A stretch of 64,000 bases of DNA from Lepidodermella squamata (taxonomy: Eukaryota > Gastrotricha). Below the pieces are notes generated by a model. That model was not told the origin of the DNA. It made no database searches and saw nothing but the letters and a program-made list of their open reading frames with translations. The DNA lies in contig JBLDXI010000019.1 of assembly GCA_047495785.1 (NCBI GenBank), positions 620,001 through 684,000 of the forward strand. Reading direction: 5' to 3'. Positions 31,875 to 42,480 of the stretch are shown here, piece after piece (position 1 is the first letter of the stretch; the number at the start of each line of letters is the position of its first letter). A program made the position numbers and the translations under genes.

Positions 31875-33225
31875 GGGTACGTTTCTTTATTATCAACAGA
31901 TTTTGTTGAAAACAAGGCAAAAAACAGAGACCATTTCTTTATCCATTTATGTTAAAAACAACCACCAGTGAGTATTTCTTTATTCTGATTTTGTTAGTAG
32001 CAAAAGCAATAATCAGAGGCATTTCTTTATTCGATTTTTTGCATTAACAAAATCTCGTTTATCAAATGGAACACTCTGATTTTGTTATTAGATTAAATCG
32101 ATAAAGAAATGGTTAGCTGTGTAACTGCTCTGGCGACCTGAGAAGTCAATAGAATCGGTAATATTTAGACAGGTTGTATAATTTGGCCTTGGGCCTTGAG
32201 AGTGGGCCTTGAGAGTCATAATGTTGCGATTTGCGATCGATTAACTTTTCAAATTTACAAATAGAAAATCAGCAGTTAATATTGCAAATCAGCGCTTTTA
32301 TCATTTAGCCTGAGATAATAAGTGCCGACATTTCAGCCGGGTCAAATCAGCCCAATGTGAAGCGCTTAGCCAAATCAAGACAAAAATGTCATTTTTTCTG
32401 ACTCGAAGGTGGAGAAAGCTCTCTCGCAATAAAAAGTTTTTCTCTTTTTGGCGACATTTTCGCAGGTGACAAATAAGCAATCTAGCCTAACTTATTACAA
32501 TATATCACTATGATCCGAATCGTTACCGACGGCCACGCTCGTATTACTCGCATTTTTAGGCCTTAAAACTAGTTAATCTTTAGCAAAAAATTTCGTTCAT
32601 TTGACGATGTTTCAGCTAGCGACAGTGAGGCAAATTAGCCAACATTTCATCAGAATTTGATCAATTTCATCCGAACTTGAATAAAACTGAGCTCGTAATT
32701 CGTCTGTCAATTAAGACTGATATGTCCCTTGCTGGACTGTCGCCAGCGCAAATGTCGCCCAATAGCAATTTCGCATTATTTTGCACCTGCAATATCCTCA
32801 AATTGGCACATGATCAATTCATATTAAAAAAATTGTCGGCGGTTTTGTCGCCAGCTGAAATGTCACACCCCCATAAATTAATAGGTAGTATGTTGGCTGG
32901 CCTAATGAATCATCAATCATAACTTGGAAACAATTTGCAGAAAATCAGTTATTTTCTCATTATGCCTTCGTTGGGCGGGTCGTTGATGCGTGCGACTTAG
33001 AAAAAGTCGCTCCAAAAACGACTCGGCGAGTTGTTGATAATTTTGGGCAAAAAACATGTTTAATGAATGAAACGCTAGCTGATTATTATAGTAGCTCCAG
33101 CAATAATCAGAATAAAGAAATAATTTCTGGTTGAACTAATAATTTCAACAGAAATAAAGAAATGACCTGTTTATGGCTTGTTTTGTTAATAATTTCATCT
33201 CTGTTGGAGATAAAGAAACGCACCC
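31875..33225. mobile_element. Candidate TIR element of about 1.35 kb with subterminal repeats
   Basis: The left end GGGTACGTTTCTTTAT (31875) and the right end ATAAAGAAACGCACCC (33210-33225) are 16-bp inverted repeats with one mismatch. Inward, the subterminal motif ATTTCTTTATTCTGATT recurs in direct orientation at the left (31975-32045) and inverted at the right (33100-33165), as in hAT/Mutator-like MITEs. No target-site duplication could be picked out and no transposase frame is present. Confidence 0.6.
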
Positions 33226-33269
33226 GTGCTTTGTCATTTCGTCAGTTTTCGTCACTCCGCCATTCCCAA

Positions 33270-33425
33270 AAAAAATAAATGTCAAAAAACGCAAAATTTC
33301 AAATGCGCCTGCAAGAATTATCCTTCTAGGTACCCCATTTATTTTTCTTTCTTCAGTTACAGTCAGTGAGATGACGAAGTGACGTAAAGACGATACAACG
33401 AAACAACGAAAAAACACCGCCTCAG
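33270..33425. repeat. Dispersed repeat, copy 1
   Basis: Shares a run of about 150 bp with 43260-43420 in the same orientation: ...AATTT-CATGCGCCTG-AAGAATT-CTCCTT..., TTATTTTTCTTTC and GATGACGAAGTGACG followed by AACAACGA. Two copies only in this window. Nature unknown. Confidence 0.65.
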
Positions 33426-33558
33426 AACGAAGTAACTTCGTCTATTTTCATCGGAAAAGCATTATTCTGTTATTCTACAATATTCCGATGTAATAAGACA
33501 CGTATTAGCTCATAATTTATTAATGCTAACACCTCCTCCATCAAAATAAAATCATTTT

Positions 33559-36430
33559 AGCCACGACGGCCACGACGGTTGCCACCCCGAATTGAAGTTT
33601 GAACTTGGTTGACCGAACGGCTGCGACCCCGTCTAGCCTCAGAATCTACGACTGAAGATTCCACTGACTGGAAATTTGCAGTAGCCACGCAGCCACGTCC
33701 TCTTTCCTCGTGCTCGCGTGTTCGACGTGGAGTTTGGTACGACTGTAGCTTGAACGGCAGCACCGCGTCCTCTTCCTCGGCCACGGGAAATTAAAGCTTC
33801 ATTGCCCATTGAAGGTTCCGTTTCAAGAGCAGCTCCACGGCCGCGTCCTCCTCCTCTTCCTCGACCACGGCTGGGTAAAATTGAAGCTTCGTTGTTGATG
33901 AAGATGAATGAAGGGTCCGTTTCAACAGCAACTCCACGGCCAAGGCCACGTCCTCTTCCTCTTCCTCTTCCTCGACCACGACCTCGCGTTGACAGAGTAG
34001 CCACCTCGTGACCAACTGGAACATCAAGGTTGACTGAAGGGGCGGCTACGATAGCAGCACCACGCTGTTGAACCAGTGAAAGGGCAAGGCCATGACGAGG
34101 AGGTCTACCACGATTCCCGCAAGCGAAATCGACTGAAGCTCAGGGTCGATGGTCCTCTCTCCGAGCTCATGCGCCAAGGCGATAGCGTGAAGGCAAGGAA
34201 TTTTCTTCATTCCTTCCACCTTCGAACCACCTTCGAAGTAGACGAGGCAGCAGAAGTCGATGGAGCTTTCGAATTGAGCCAAACTGGTCCAGGATCCTGA
34301 AGCTCGAGCTTCGCTGACCGAAGGATCCGCATTCCATCCTGGTTTCTGAACAATCCAACCGTTATCGGCGATTTTCTCAAAGCTATCTTTGAACTTGGTG
34401 TGAAGTTGATAGGCTTCTTTGTCGAGGCGATTGGTTATCTCAGGCGTAGTAGCGAACGGGACGGAATCTGCTGCCCAGTGACTGACAACGTCGTCAGTTT
34501 TGGACAAGAAAGCCGTCAGGGCGTGGACAGTCCGGTCCGTTTCCTCTGCCTTCAGCCTGTTGTTGAGCGATTCATTACCGTTATTGGTTGCGCACAGTGT
34601 GCGCCTTTCAGGGGGGGGGATGGGGGGGATCATCCCCCCCAGCTCGGCCGGGCCAGACAACAAAATGAAAATTTATCCCACTGTTTTGTTAATTTTGGAA
34701 GGTTCTGGGGCGCGTTTTAGTGGAAAATCTCCAAAATGTTCTCGCTTCGCTCGGTTATTAGCCGAAATGACTCGTCATTTTGGCAAAAACAGCAAAAAAA
34801 ATTTTTCCATCCCCGGGAGCTCGGGAATCGAAGATCGCACCCTGGTTGCGCAGAAATCAGACGCCCCTTCATACCAGCCTGACAATGGACCGTAAATGCA
34901 GATCGGTTCAAAATAGAGCTGATGAAATCTTCGTAGGTATAAGCGTGAGGACTGGCTCGAAGTTCAGCCTTTACGAGGTGCCATAATAGTATATATTGGA
35001 TTCGAAGGAGTACATAACGCAGTTATGTTCGACGCGAATCCACTATGTATGTTATCGTTCGGTGGGACAAAACGAGCCGGACCGGGTAGGATAGCTAGAC
35101 ATCAAGGGTGAATTTCTAAAATAAAAAAATCCATCCTAATATTTTCACTAACGTTCTGCAAAAATCATTGCTATTTATTCATTTTTCGATACCGCGATTT
35201 AATTCACGCATCATTTCTGCGGTTGCTTTCACGGAAAATTGCTTATATGGGACGCCCCGCCTCATTGGAACCGGTGGCTTCGAAGCTGAAGAAGAAGATG
35301 AAGAAGCGGACCAAGAGCGTACGCTGTTCCAGGCAGTTGATTGTGTCTTGTTGCTGGTCTTGCTGCTGGACTACAACGCTGTCCGCGCCTAACAATCGGT
35401 TTTTTTGGAAGAAGTTCGATTCCGAACTGCGAATAGGATCAAAAGAGCGCTCTACAAGAGGGTGAAGTTGGGCGAGCATTCCATCGACGCTTTGGTGAAG
35501 AACGCATTTTATTTTTGTAATTTTTGTACCACCGGACGATAACAGTAAAAACTTCAAAAATAGGTAAAAATTATCAAATTTGACTGAAAGCGTCGGAAAT
35601 TTACCTCGTCATAATCGCTTGCGAGTTGAACAAGAGTGAGCATGTCGTTAACCGTGTACCAAAGCGCCAGTCTGCTGTCTTCAAAAGCAAAATTTGACTT
35701 ATGACATCGGAATTTCAAGGAATGAACTCACTTCCAAACCATTTACGGCAATTAAACTTGACATGAAAATAGCACATTAGGCGGATGATCTCCATACCGA
35801 ACACCGCAATAATGGCCGTGGTGATATAGCCAGCTCCATCCGCCATAATCGCGATCGGCAAATACAACGGCAGGAATTTTTTCAAGCTCCTGAATATCAC
35901 TTCATAAGCCCGGCCGTTTTCGTTACTTGCCACAGCTATCATCATTGGATGAAACTTGCGATTTCGATCTGACGAGCCACAGATGAACACCTTGTGTCCA
36001 CCTTGAATGTGTTTGTGGGTCGCGTCTGCCTGAAAACACTTTGCAAACGCTAATAGGTTCAGCAAGAAAGTGCAGCTAATGACGACGGTCCAAAATGGTT
36101 TCTCGCCTTTCTGAGCTGGCTTCTCGTCGACTACGTAGTCGAGCACATAAGGTTTCAACGGGTCAGTTGGTTTTTCACTTCTAGCTTCACACCAAGCACG
36201 TAACTCAGCGGTTCCGAAAGTGCCTGAGCTTCCCGAAATTCCGGGGAGAACAAAAGAAAACACCCAATGTGGAAGCGTTATGACTGCGTCGGGTACCGGC
36301 GAAATCGCTGGGATTGTCTAGCATATAATTAAGAACGGCCTGTTTGATTTCTTCAGCTAAGTCCAAGTCACTCTCCAACTGATGGCTATGAGCGCATGAC
36401 GGCCTCTATAATACACGCGTCATTCATATT
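33559..36430 (-). pseudogene. MULE (Mutator-like) transposase, degenerate, with RG-repeat tail
   Basis: Reading the minus strand from about 36430: DLAEEIKQAVLNYMLDNPSD, then the DDE core at 36263-35715 (CFQADATHKHIQGG, IMADGAGYITTAI and CYFHVKFN), exons near 35580-35700 and 35250-35550 separated by GT-AG-like gaps, then 34600-34050 with TNNGNESLNNRLK and a SWIM-like zinc finger (FCCLVYFEGG ... IPCLHAIALA). The C-terminus (33640-34000) encodes tandem RGRGRG-A/V-A repeats. The first two SWIM cysteines are adjacent (CC rather than CxC), frames change, and unrelated sequence (about 34615-35130) interrupts the gene, so it is probably inactive. MULE transposases cut and paste DNA elements and usually make 8-10-bp target duplications. 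Confidence 0.7.
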
Positions 36431-36838
36431 TTATTTGAGAATTTAAATTGTACTTAACCATCGCTCGGAGCATCAAGTATGGTCAGGTCAAAAGCCGCGT
36501 TCTTCCTTACCGCAACCTTTCTGGGCCTCCCGGTACAACAGGTTTACTACTCCCCTCCGGGTCGCATCGGCGATATCCGTTGATTATGTCTAGTTATCAA
36601 AGTCAGCCAAGTAGGGTTTAACTGGAAGTCTGGATAGAGCACGATTCAAATGCCCACCCAAATAACCACCAATAATGACGGTAACTGTTTCTTGGCTATG
36701 CTTACTAAAATGGTTTCTATAAAGGAACAAAAATTATCTGAATCTCAGGCATTTTATTAGTTCTTGAATGAGCATCACAAAGCAAAATTCCATTTTATAA
36801 TCCAACCAAAAATTGCAAGTTTGGTTCAAAAAAGTTTA

Positions 36839-39508
36839 TTACTTTGGCCCCGCAGGAGGATCACATAGATCGGGAGTCTTCAGGCACTGTTTCGCGGAAT
36901 CCCATCGCTTCGACTTGCAGTCGAACTCCAAAGCTTGAATAATATTCCTGATTCGAAAATCTTCCAACTTGCACTTGACCCCAAAAGCGTTGCAAACCTG
37001 TTGTTCGTCGTATTTCGGCAACCCTTTCATCCTTTCAACAGCTGAATCTGGCTGCATCGCCATTTCTATCATTTCAGGCAAGCTGGCAATGCAGTTCAAA
37101 CTGTCCAGCGTCTTCACGAACGCAGGGGTAAGGAACGCATCTGACTTCCAAGAGGAATTCTTAGCCCGAGCCAGTTTCACAACCATGTAAACCTCGTGAG
37201 CATAGAGAGCACGGAGAATCTTTACCAGCGATTGGTATGACGTCAGCTTCCCAGATTTTGCCATCGCGACCATCGGGCCAATAAACCGCTGAACTCCTGT
37301 GTAACCAATGTTAAAACTAAGGCTTGGATTCTCGCTCGACTCCTTCTCTGCTATTTCAAGAGCTTTGAACACATTTTCAGCATATTCAACGTCAGAGTTC
37401 GATATGTCGACACTTCGAACGAGATGGCAGAAAGAGGTGATTGCAACTTCCAGCTTGTGTTCGTTGATTTCCTGGCAGAGCTTCCACACTCCAGCCGCCA
37501 GTGTTTGTGCATAACTGTCGGACGTATTTGAAACTTTGTTCCTCATACCCACAGAAGCGCAGTAATCCAGCAAGTTTGGCGCATGCTTCTGAAGGAACAC
37601 CTGAATTCTTGAATCTTCGAAATACGGAATAACATTGGTAATCTTTTCGTTGGACTGCGGAACAGTCAAGTGCTGCCGGTTACCACTCTGCTTAGCCGCG
37701 ACAATCAAATCCGAAATACTCATGTAACAGCCGGGGAAAATCCTGTCAGCCTGCCAATGGGACGGATCGATAAACTCGCCCATCGGTCCGTTGCAAGCAA
37801 TGCCGACGATATTGATAAGCTCCAGAATTTCCATTCCTTCCAGGGTGTCGAAAATTTCGGTATCACTGTGCAGCTCACATACAGCTTGAATTCCGGCTAG
37901 AGTCGTCGCAAAAGAGAAGAAAGACGGCATGTGGCCACTATCATCGATGCCATCGAGTTCAGACAAGTTGCCATGCATAGCCTTCACTTCGTCATGGAGA
38001 TTTGCAATAATCTCGAGATCTTCAACTTCGATCGGGTCTTCTTCGTCATTTTCTATTTCCCAAGGGTACTTGGCACGTGAGGCTTGGTATCCGCTCGCCA
38101 TTTGGGCCGGATACATCATCTGCTGTTGGTAGCCATAATGCGGTTGCTGAACTGGAACTTTGTTCGACGTAAACGCTCTCTTGATTTTAGCGAAAAATCC
38201 TGAGGCAGATGACGATGACTGCTGCTGAACTGGCTGTTGCTGCTGAAGATATGGGTTGTATTGTTGATGTGCTTGACCGTTTCGCTTCGAGGAAGCTTTC
38301 TGACTAGGAAATACCCCTTGTGACTTGTAACTCATTGCCTGAGCGACATGAGACGTTTGTTGCATGTAAACAGCCTGCTGAGCCGCGCCAAGCACTCGAA
38401 CACTGCTTTGAGTATTAAAAATCTGCCTGAATTGCGAAGCCTGACCGGCAAAGTGGCGTCGAACTTTGTTCTTGTAGAGCGCAAGGCGTTTTCGATACTC
38501 CCCGCTTTCGTCTTCAGGAGGTAGGGTCTTCTGAAGAGCTCCGAAAAATTTGCTGAAGAATTCTTTCGCAGCTTTCACTTCCCGCTCAGCCTCGCGGAAG
38601 TTGACAACTTGCAGAGACTTGATTTTGAAAGCCAAGGCTCTCAGTTTCGAGTCGAAGATTTTGAAGTTTTCATAGTCAAGTTGACCAGCATGTTCGATTT
38701 GAACCGGCTTGCCATTCGCCTTCAGATCTTCAGGCATTTTGTCGAACCAGAAGACATTCTCTCCAAAAGCAAGGCGCACCTTATTGTGGCTTTTTAATGA
38801 CCATGGTAGTAGTTTGACGCCGTTAGGAGCGGTAAGGGTAGCCTCGCAATCGACCCCATCGTCGAGAAACAGCCCCGCTATTTGATCACACAGAGTGTGA
38901 TCTGTCGTCGTTTCCGAGGAAACATCTATCAATCCGCTTCTCAGTGAGTCCTTGACATCGATGGTGCTGAACTGGAGTACACTAGCCAGACCGCGGGTGT
39001 CGGGTTGATTGTCGCTGGTGAAGTAACGGATCGCTTGAGAGTTGACAGCTCGTTGGGCGAAAACTGGAGCTAGCTCAGAAGCTTTTCGAACCGTAACCTC
39101 AATATCGCCCAATTCACCGTCAGAGAACGTCAAAATTCGAATAGGCATATTCTCAGGGAATGTTTTAACCAGTTTTGCGAGCTCGTCAATGGCGTAGGAC
39201 ATGTTGGTAGCAGCCATACTATCCAAGCCCAAGGTAGCAATGTCATCTACGGTTGTTTGGTAGTACTTGGCCCTTGATTCGAAGGTGATTAGCGAGATGG
39301 GATCTTTGCCGTTGTAACCAGCCATTTTCAACGATTGAGGTACGACTCGTTCCGCTAATCGTTTCACATTTTCACCCATAGATCCAGATATGTCCATAAT
39401 AACGATGGTTGATATAACAGGAGCTCGCTCTACCTTCTCCGAGCGTTCGAATTCCATTTTTCCGACAAAACAGCCGTCGAAAACTGAATATACCTGCATA
39501 GCGGTCAT
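36839..39508 (-). CDS. Large VWA-domain protein, copy 2 (intronless)
   Basis: 889 aa from ATG at 39508, the position matching copies 1 and 3; the open frame extends upstream to 39724 but that part is flank, not conserved coding sequence. The protein is nearly identical to copy 1: VWA domain with DISGSMG, Thr in AATNMS and FSDGE, the same alpha-rich middle, the Gln/Tyr-rich linker with FFAKIKRAFTSNK, and the same C-terminus ending CDPPAGPK. Flanks on both sides are shared with the other copies. Copies 2 and 3 agree with each other against copy 1 at many C-terminal sites (for example AVERMKGLPKYD, QQVCNAFG), so they are the younger pair. Confidence 0.88.
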   Translation of the reverse strand: MTAMQVYSVFDGCFVGKMEFERSEKVERAPVISTIVIMDISGSMGENVKRLAERVVPQSLKMAGYNGKDPISLITFESRAKYYQTTVDDIATLGLDSMAATNMSYAIDELAKLVKTFPENMPIRILTFSDGELGDIEVTVRKASELAPVFAQRAVNSQAIRYFTSDNQPDTRGLASVLQFSTIDVKDSLRSGLIDVSSETTTDHTLCDQIAGLFLDDGVDCEATLTAPNGVKLLPWSLKSHNKVRLAFGENVFWFDKMPEDLKANGKPVQIEHAGQLDYENFKIFDSKLRALAFKIKSLQVVNFREAEREVKAAKEFFSKFFGALQKTLPPEDESGEYRKRLALYKNKVRRHFAGQASQFRQIFNTQSSVRVLGAAQQAVYMQQTSHVAQAMSYKSQGVFPSQKASSKRNGQAHQQYNPYLQQQQPVQQQSSSSASGFFAKIKRAFTSNKVPVQQPHYGYQQQMMYPAQMASGYQASRAKYPWEIENDEEDPIEVEDLEIIANLHDEVKAMHGNLSELDGIDDSGHMPSFFSFATTLAGIQAVCELHSDTEIFDTLEGMEILELINIVGIACNGPMGEFIDPSHWQADRIFPGCYMSISDLIVAAKQSGNRQHLTVPQSNEKITNVIPYFEDSRIQVFLQKHAPNLLDYCASVGMRNKVSNTSDSYAQTLAAGVWKLCQEINEHKLEVAITSFCHLVRSVDISNSDVEYAENVFKALEIAEKESSENPSLSFNIGYTGVQRFIGPMVAMAKSGKLTSYQSLVKILRALYAHEVYMVVKLARAKNSSWKSDAFLTPAFVKTLDSLNCIASLPEMIEMAMQPDSAVERMKGLPKYDEQQVCNAFGVKCKLEDFRIRNIIQALEFDCKSKRWDSAKQCLKTPDLCDPPAGPK

Positions 39509-40365
39509 TTTAGTATTGATTCTATGTGTAGAGAGAATAAAAAGCGTAAAAAAGTGTGCGTGTAAAAATCCTCTATATATAAATATCGCAAATGTGGGGA
39601 AAGTGCCCAGCCCTACACGCATATACACACACATGTAGTGCATGCATTTTTTATCGTAAACGAAAGATGAATCATGAACACGAGGCATTGAGTCACGTGT
39701 AAAGAATAAAGAAACTAACAGCAATCTTTGCCTTTTTGCAGAAAGTTTGCACAGATTGATCAGATTGAGATTGAAAAATTAATCACCACAGTTTCGTCCT
39801 GCTGTAGACCTGGACTTCGCTTGTAACACGGGGAAAATCACGCGAAAGAGAGACAGTTTAACGTCTTCAAAATGAAAATTGATTTCAAAAGTATTGCTTT
39901 AAAGTGTTTCGCGGAAATTTAGAATTATTTCACTAGCAAGCAAAAAATATATCTCACAATTTTGAACGTCGCACGTGCGATTCACTTAATTTATTTATTA
40001 TTTATTTCAAAGCTATGACGCCCAAGAGAGAGCAGCTTGACAATAGTGAATTGAAAATGAAACAGATAATTGCAGGACAGGTTACAGAGGTATAGGACAT
40101 TGGCAAATGATGACATAAAAAAATCGATATTTTCAGATTCGCGTGAATCGATATTTTCAGTCACGCGAGGCCCTTCAACATTCAACAAGCTCTTCGTTGC
40201 ATTTCTCAAAACTTACCAATTTTGAACCAAGGACAATAGCTTTTCTGCAGCTGTTAAATACGTCGGTAAAGAGAATCCAGATATTTTCTATTGACGTGTT
40301 CAGTGTTCATTTTATTGATCTCAGGCGATTTATCCCTCGATTTATCATAGTTCGCACGATGATGA
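39509..40365. repeat. Duplicated 5' flank of VWA copy 2
   Basis: The uninterrupted version of the flank: the proximal part with GTGGGGAAAGTGCCCAGCCC (about 39594) and the distal part to the AGTTCGCACGATGATGAAAA block (about 40350), shared with 29858-29880 beyond copy 1. It contains a private insertion near 39992-40135 with no counterpart in copies 1 and 3. It serves as the reference for the empty sites described for copy 1. Confidence 0.75.
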
Positions 40366-41095
40366 AAAGAAATCTGTGCTTCGGAAAGTAAAAACAGGAT
40401 CACCAACAGTAAAACGTAACAGAGTTGCTACTCGGGTAAGGCCGAAGAAGCGATTGAACGCCTAACTTACTATATGATACAAGTGTTTGGTCATCTCATC
40501 ACGAGAAAAGTAGGACAGATTCTCGAAGAACGACTACCGGGCATGCTATCGGACCTAAAGCGGGATGGCGGTCTATCCTCCCCTATGTTGTAGCGCAAAC
40601 TACAAACTAAGAAATATACAGGTTAGTCTACAAGAAAACCATGAGAAAGATTGTTCTTGCCAGATTATTTCAGGAGATGGGCTATCCTTAAGGTTGCTGT
40701 TTAGACTCAAAGATGACGTCTAAACAGTCTGTGTAGAGCAGATCGATCCTGCGCTCGAATTAAGGCGGCAACGCCAGCTTTTTCCTGCTTAATCGTCATA
40801 ATGATATAGGGGGTTATTTCGAAGCTGTCTTTATCGATGAAGTCGGCTTTATCCATAGAGCTGATAAGGTGCTCACTCGCCATCAAAAACACGGAACGCC
40901 ATGGGGGCCATATGGCCTTGGGACTAATAGTAGGGGATTAACTCATTGTCCTGGAGCAAGAAACTGAACTAATAACAAATCGATCGATCACATAAATCGC
41001 TGGCGCCAGCGCTTCGATTATCAGTTACAACGTCGGGCTTTGGGTCATCGCTAAACCGAGAGACGGCCGATATTTTGACACTAAATTTGCCCGGT
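40366..41095. other. Repeat debris, no intact gene
   Basis: Fragments of coding-like sequence on both strands with many stops. The frame at 40707-40892 (minus) has no motif I can name. It lies between the VWA copy 2 flank and a LINE fragment and is probably mobile-element remains. Confidence 0.4.
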
Positions 41096-41300
41096 TAGCA
41101 TATTTAGAAGTGGCCAATAGGCGACCGAGAAGTCCGAGAAGAGCTATCGATGGAATCCTGCATCAAGCACAAAATCGGAAGAGCAAACACGGCGATAAAG
41201 CAGCTCCTGCGTCTACGGCCCTTCATGTCCTTACGACAGCTTGAAAATGCATACATAACCTATGTGCTGCCATTCATCGAGTTTGGCATGGAAAAACCTT
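41096..41300 (+). mobile_element. LINE reverse transcriptase C-terminal fragment
   Basis: Reads KHKIGRANTAIKQLLRLRPF, then SLRQLENAYITYVLPFIEFG. This is the thumb-region pattern of LINE reverse transcriptases (R-x-A-x-x-x-L-x-x-L ... L-x-x-Y-x-x-x-V-x-P-x-x-E/F-G). An isolated fragment with no intact ORF. Confidence 0.7.
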
Positions 41301-41782
41301 TTTCTGGCAGCAAAAATCTGTTTTTGGCAGCAAAATTATCTTTGCGGCAGAAAGGACTTTTTTGGCAGTAAATTAAACTTCTTTTGGCAGATAACTTTTT
41401 TACGGTTTTAATGATAATTTCAATTTTAAAATGTTCAGCATCGAATACTGCGTACGTTTACATACTTGAATGACACCAGAACTGTATTAAAATCCGAACG
41501 TTTATTTAATTTAACAGAAAAGAAATTTCAGCTGAAATCAATCGTCATAGTCTCGTAGAAGAGATTCTGCAACCTCACCGCAGCGAGCTTACAAACGCTG
41601 GGTAGACGACGGTATGTAGGAGTAATGATTTACCTGTACAAGATAATCGTGGCGGATCAAAATAAAGACGCATCTTCGTGAGGAAAACCGGTACCAGGGC
41701 ATCGGCAGCAAAACACCCCAGAATCCCAGAATCAAATCCCAGAAACGCCGCATTCAATGCGTAGAAGAATGATTGGTGTTGC

Positions 41783-41846
41783 GGTTCTGGGGATTGAACC
41801 CGTGCCTCTTCGCCGCCAGTGAGGTGCTTAGACCGCTCGACCACTT
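41783..41846 (-). ncRNA. tRNA-like sequence (tRNA pseudogene or tRNA-derived SINE head)
   Basis: On the minus strand, TGGTCGAGCGG (41833-41843) fits the polymerase III A box and GGTTCAATCCC (about 41789-41799) is a near-match to the B box. The spacing is that of a tRNA. A foldable anticodon arm is only weak (CCTC ... GAGG with a 12-nt loop), the T stem has mismatches and there is no matching acceptor stem. So it is degenerate, or the head of a SINE, not a functional tRNA that I can call. Confidence 0.5.
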
Positions 41847-41849
41847 GCT

Positions 41850-42480
41850 GTATGAGTATGAGAGTATGAGTACAAGAGAGCCATGCACTGCCACAATTTA
41901 ACCGCTAAAATAACTGCTAACACCAACAATGTTCCGAAAAACCCGAAAAAACCCGAAAAGTGCATACCAAGCCACTTAAAGTGGAAAATCGTGAATACAC
42001 GAGGCCAAGTTTCTTCGTTGATCATTTTTTTCCACAGGACTTCCGTGGGTTCTGCGATCCAGTTGGCTAACATTTGTAATGGTTTTGGCCCAATACCCTT
42101 CGACCCCGGAGCCTTTCCAGGTTTGAGAAGGGATAGTCTATTCGCGATGTACTTCTTGCTGGTTCTGATCGTTGTTGTTATCTTTTGCAATTTGATTCGT
42201 CGTCTTTCCATTCTGCAGATCTAGGGGGCAGTGAAATTTTTTCTTCGAAAAAGTCGGCGAAGAGTTGCGCTTTTTCCATGTCATCCGTCACTGGTACAAG
42301 CTTCCAATTTTCGTCTTTGCCGTTGTCAAAGTGGGTCCAGTTAGCCTTTCCGTATTGCCAAAACGCTTCTAGGCGGCATTGTTCTAACCATAGACAACAC
42401 TGTAACAGATAGGAAACTAACGATCTTTCCATAGTGAATTTATTCGAGCTGTTATTGCAAAAAGGGCGGCACGCGACCAC
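41850..42480 (-). mobile_element. LINE reverse transcriptase fragment, minus strand
   Basis: Two overlapping minus-strand frames: TDDMEKAQLFADFFEEKI (about 42270), then after a frame change LLKPGKAPGSKGIGPKPLQM and WKKMINEETWP. The pattern KPGKAPG.DGI followed by P-x-x-L-x-x-x-x-N is the fingers block of LINE reverse transcriptase. In the opposite orientation to the other LINE pieces, so it is a separate insertion. Frameshifted and truncated. Confidence 0.72.

Noticed and set aside
34830-34880. Possible tRNA on the minus strand near the MULE
   Set aside because: No A-box/B-box pair at proper spacing and no cloverleaf stems.
39509-39724. N-terminal extension of the VWA copy 2 open frame
   Set aside because: The extension is the duplicated 5' flank, not conserved as protein in copies 1 and 3; the ATG at 39508 matches the other starts.
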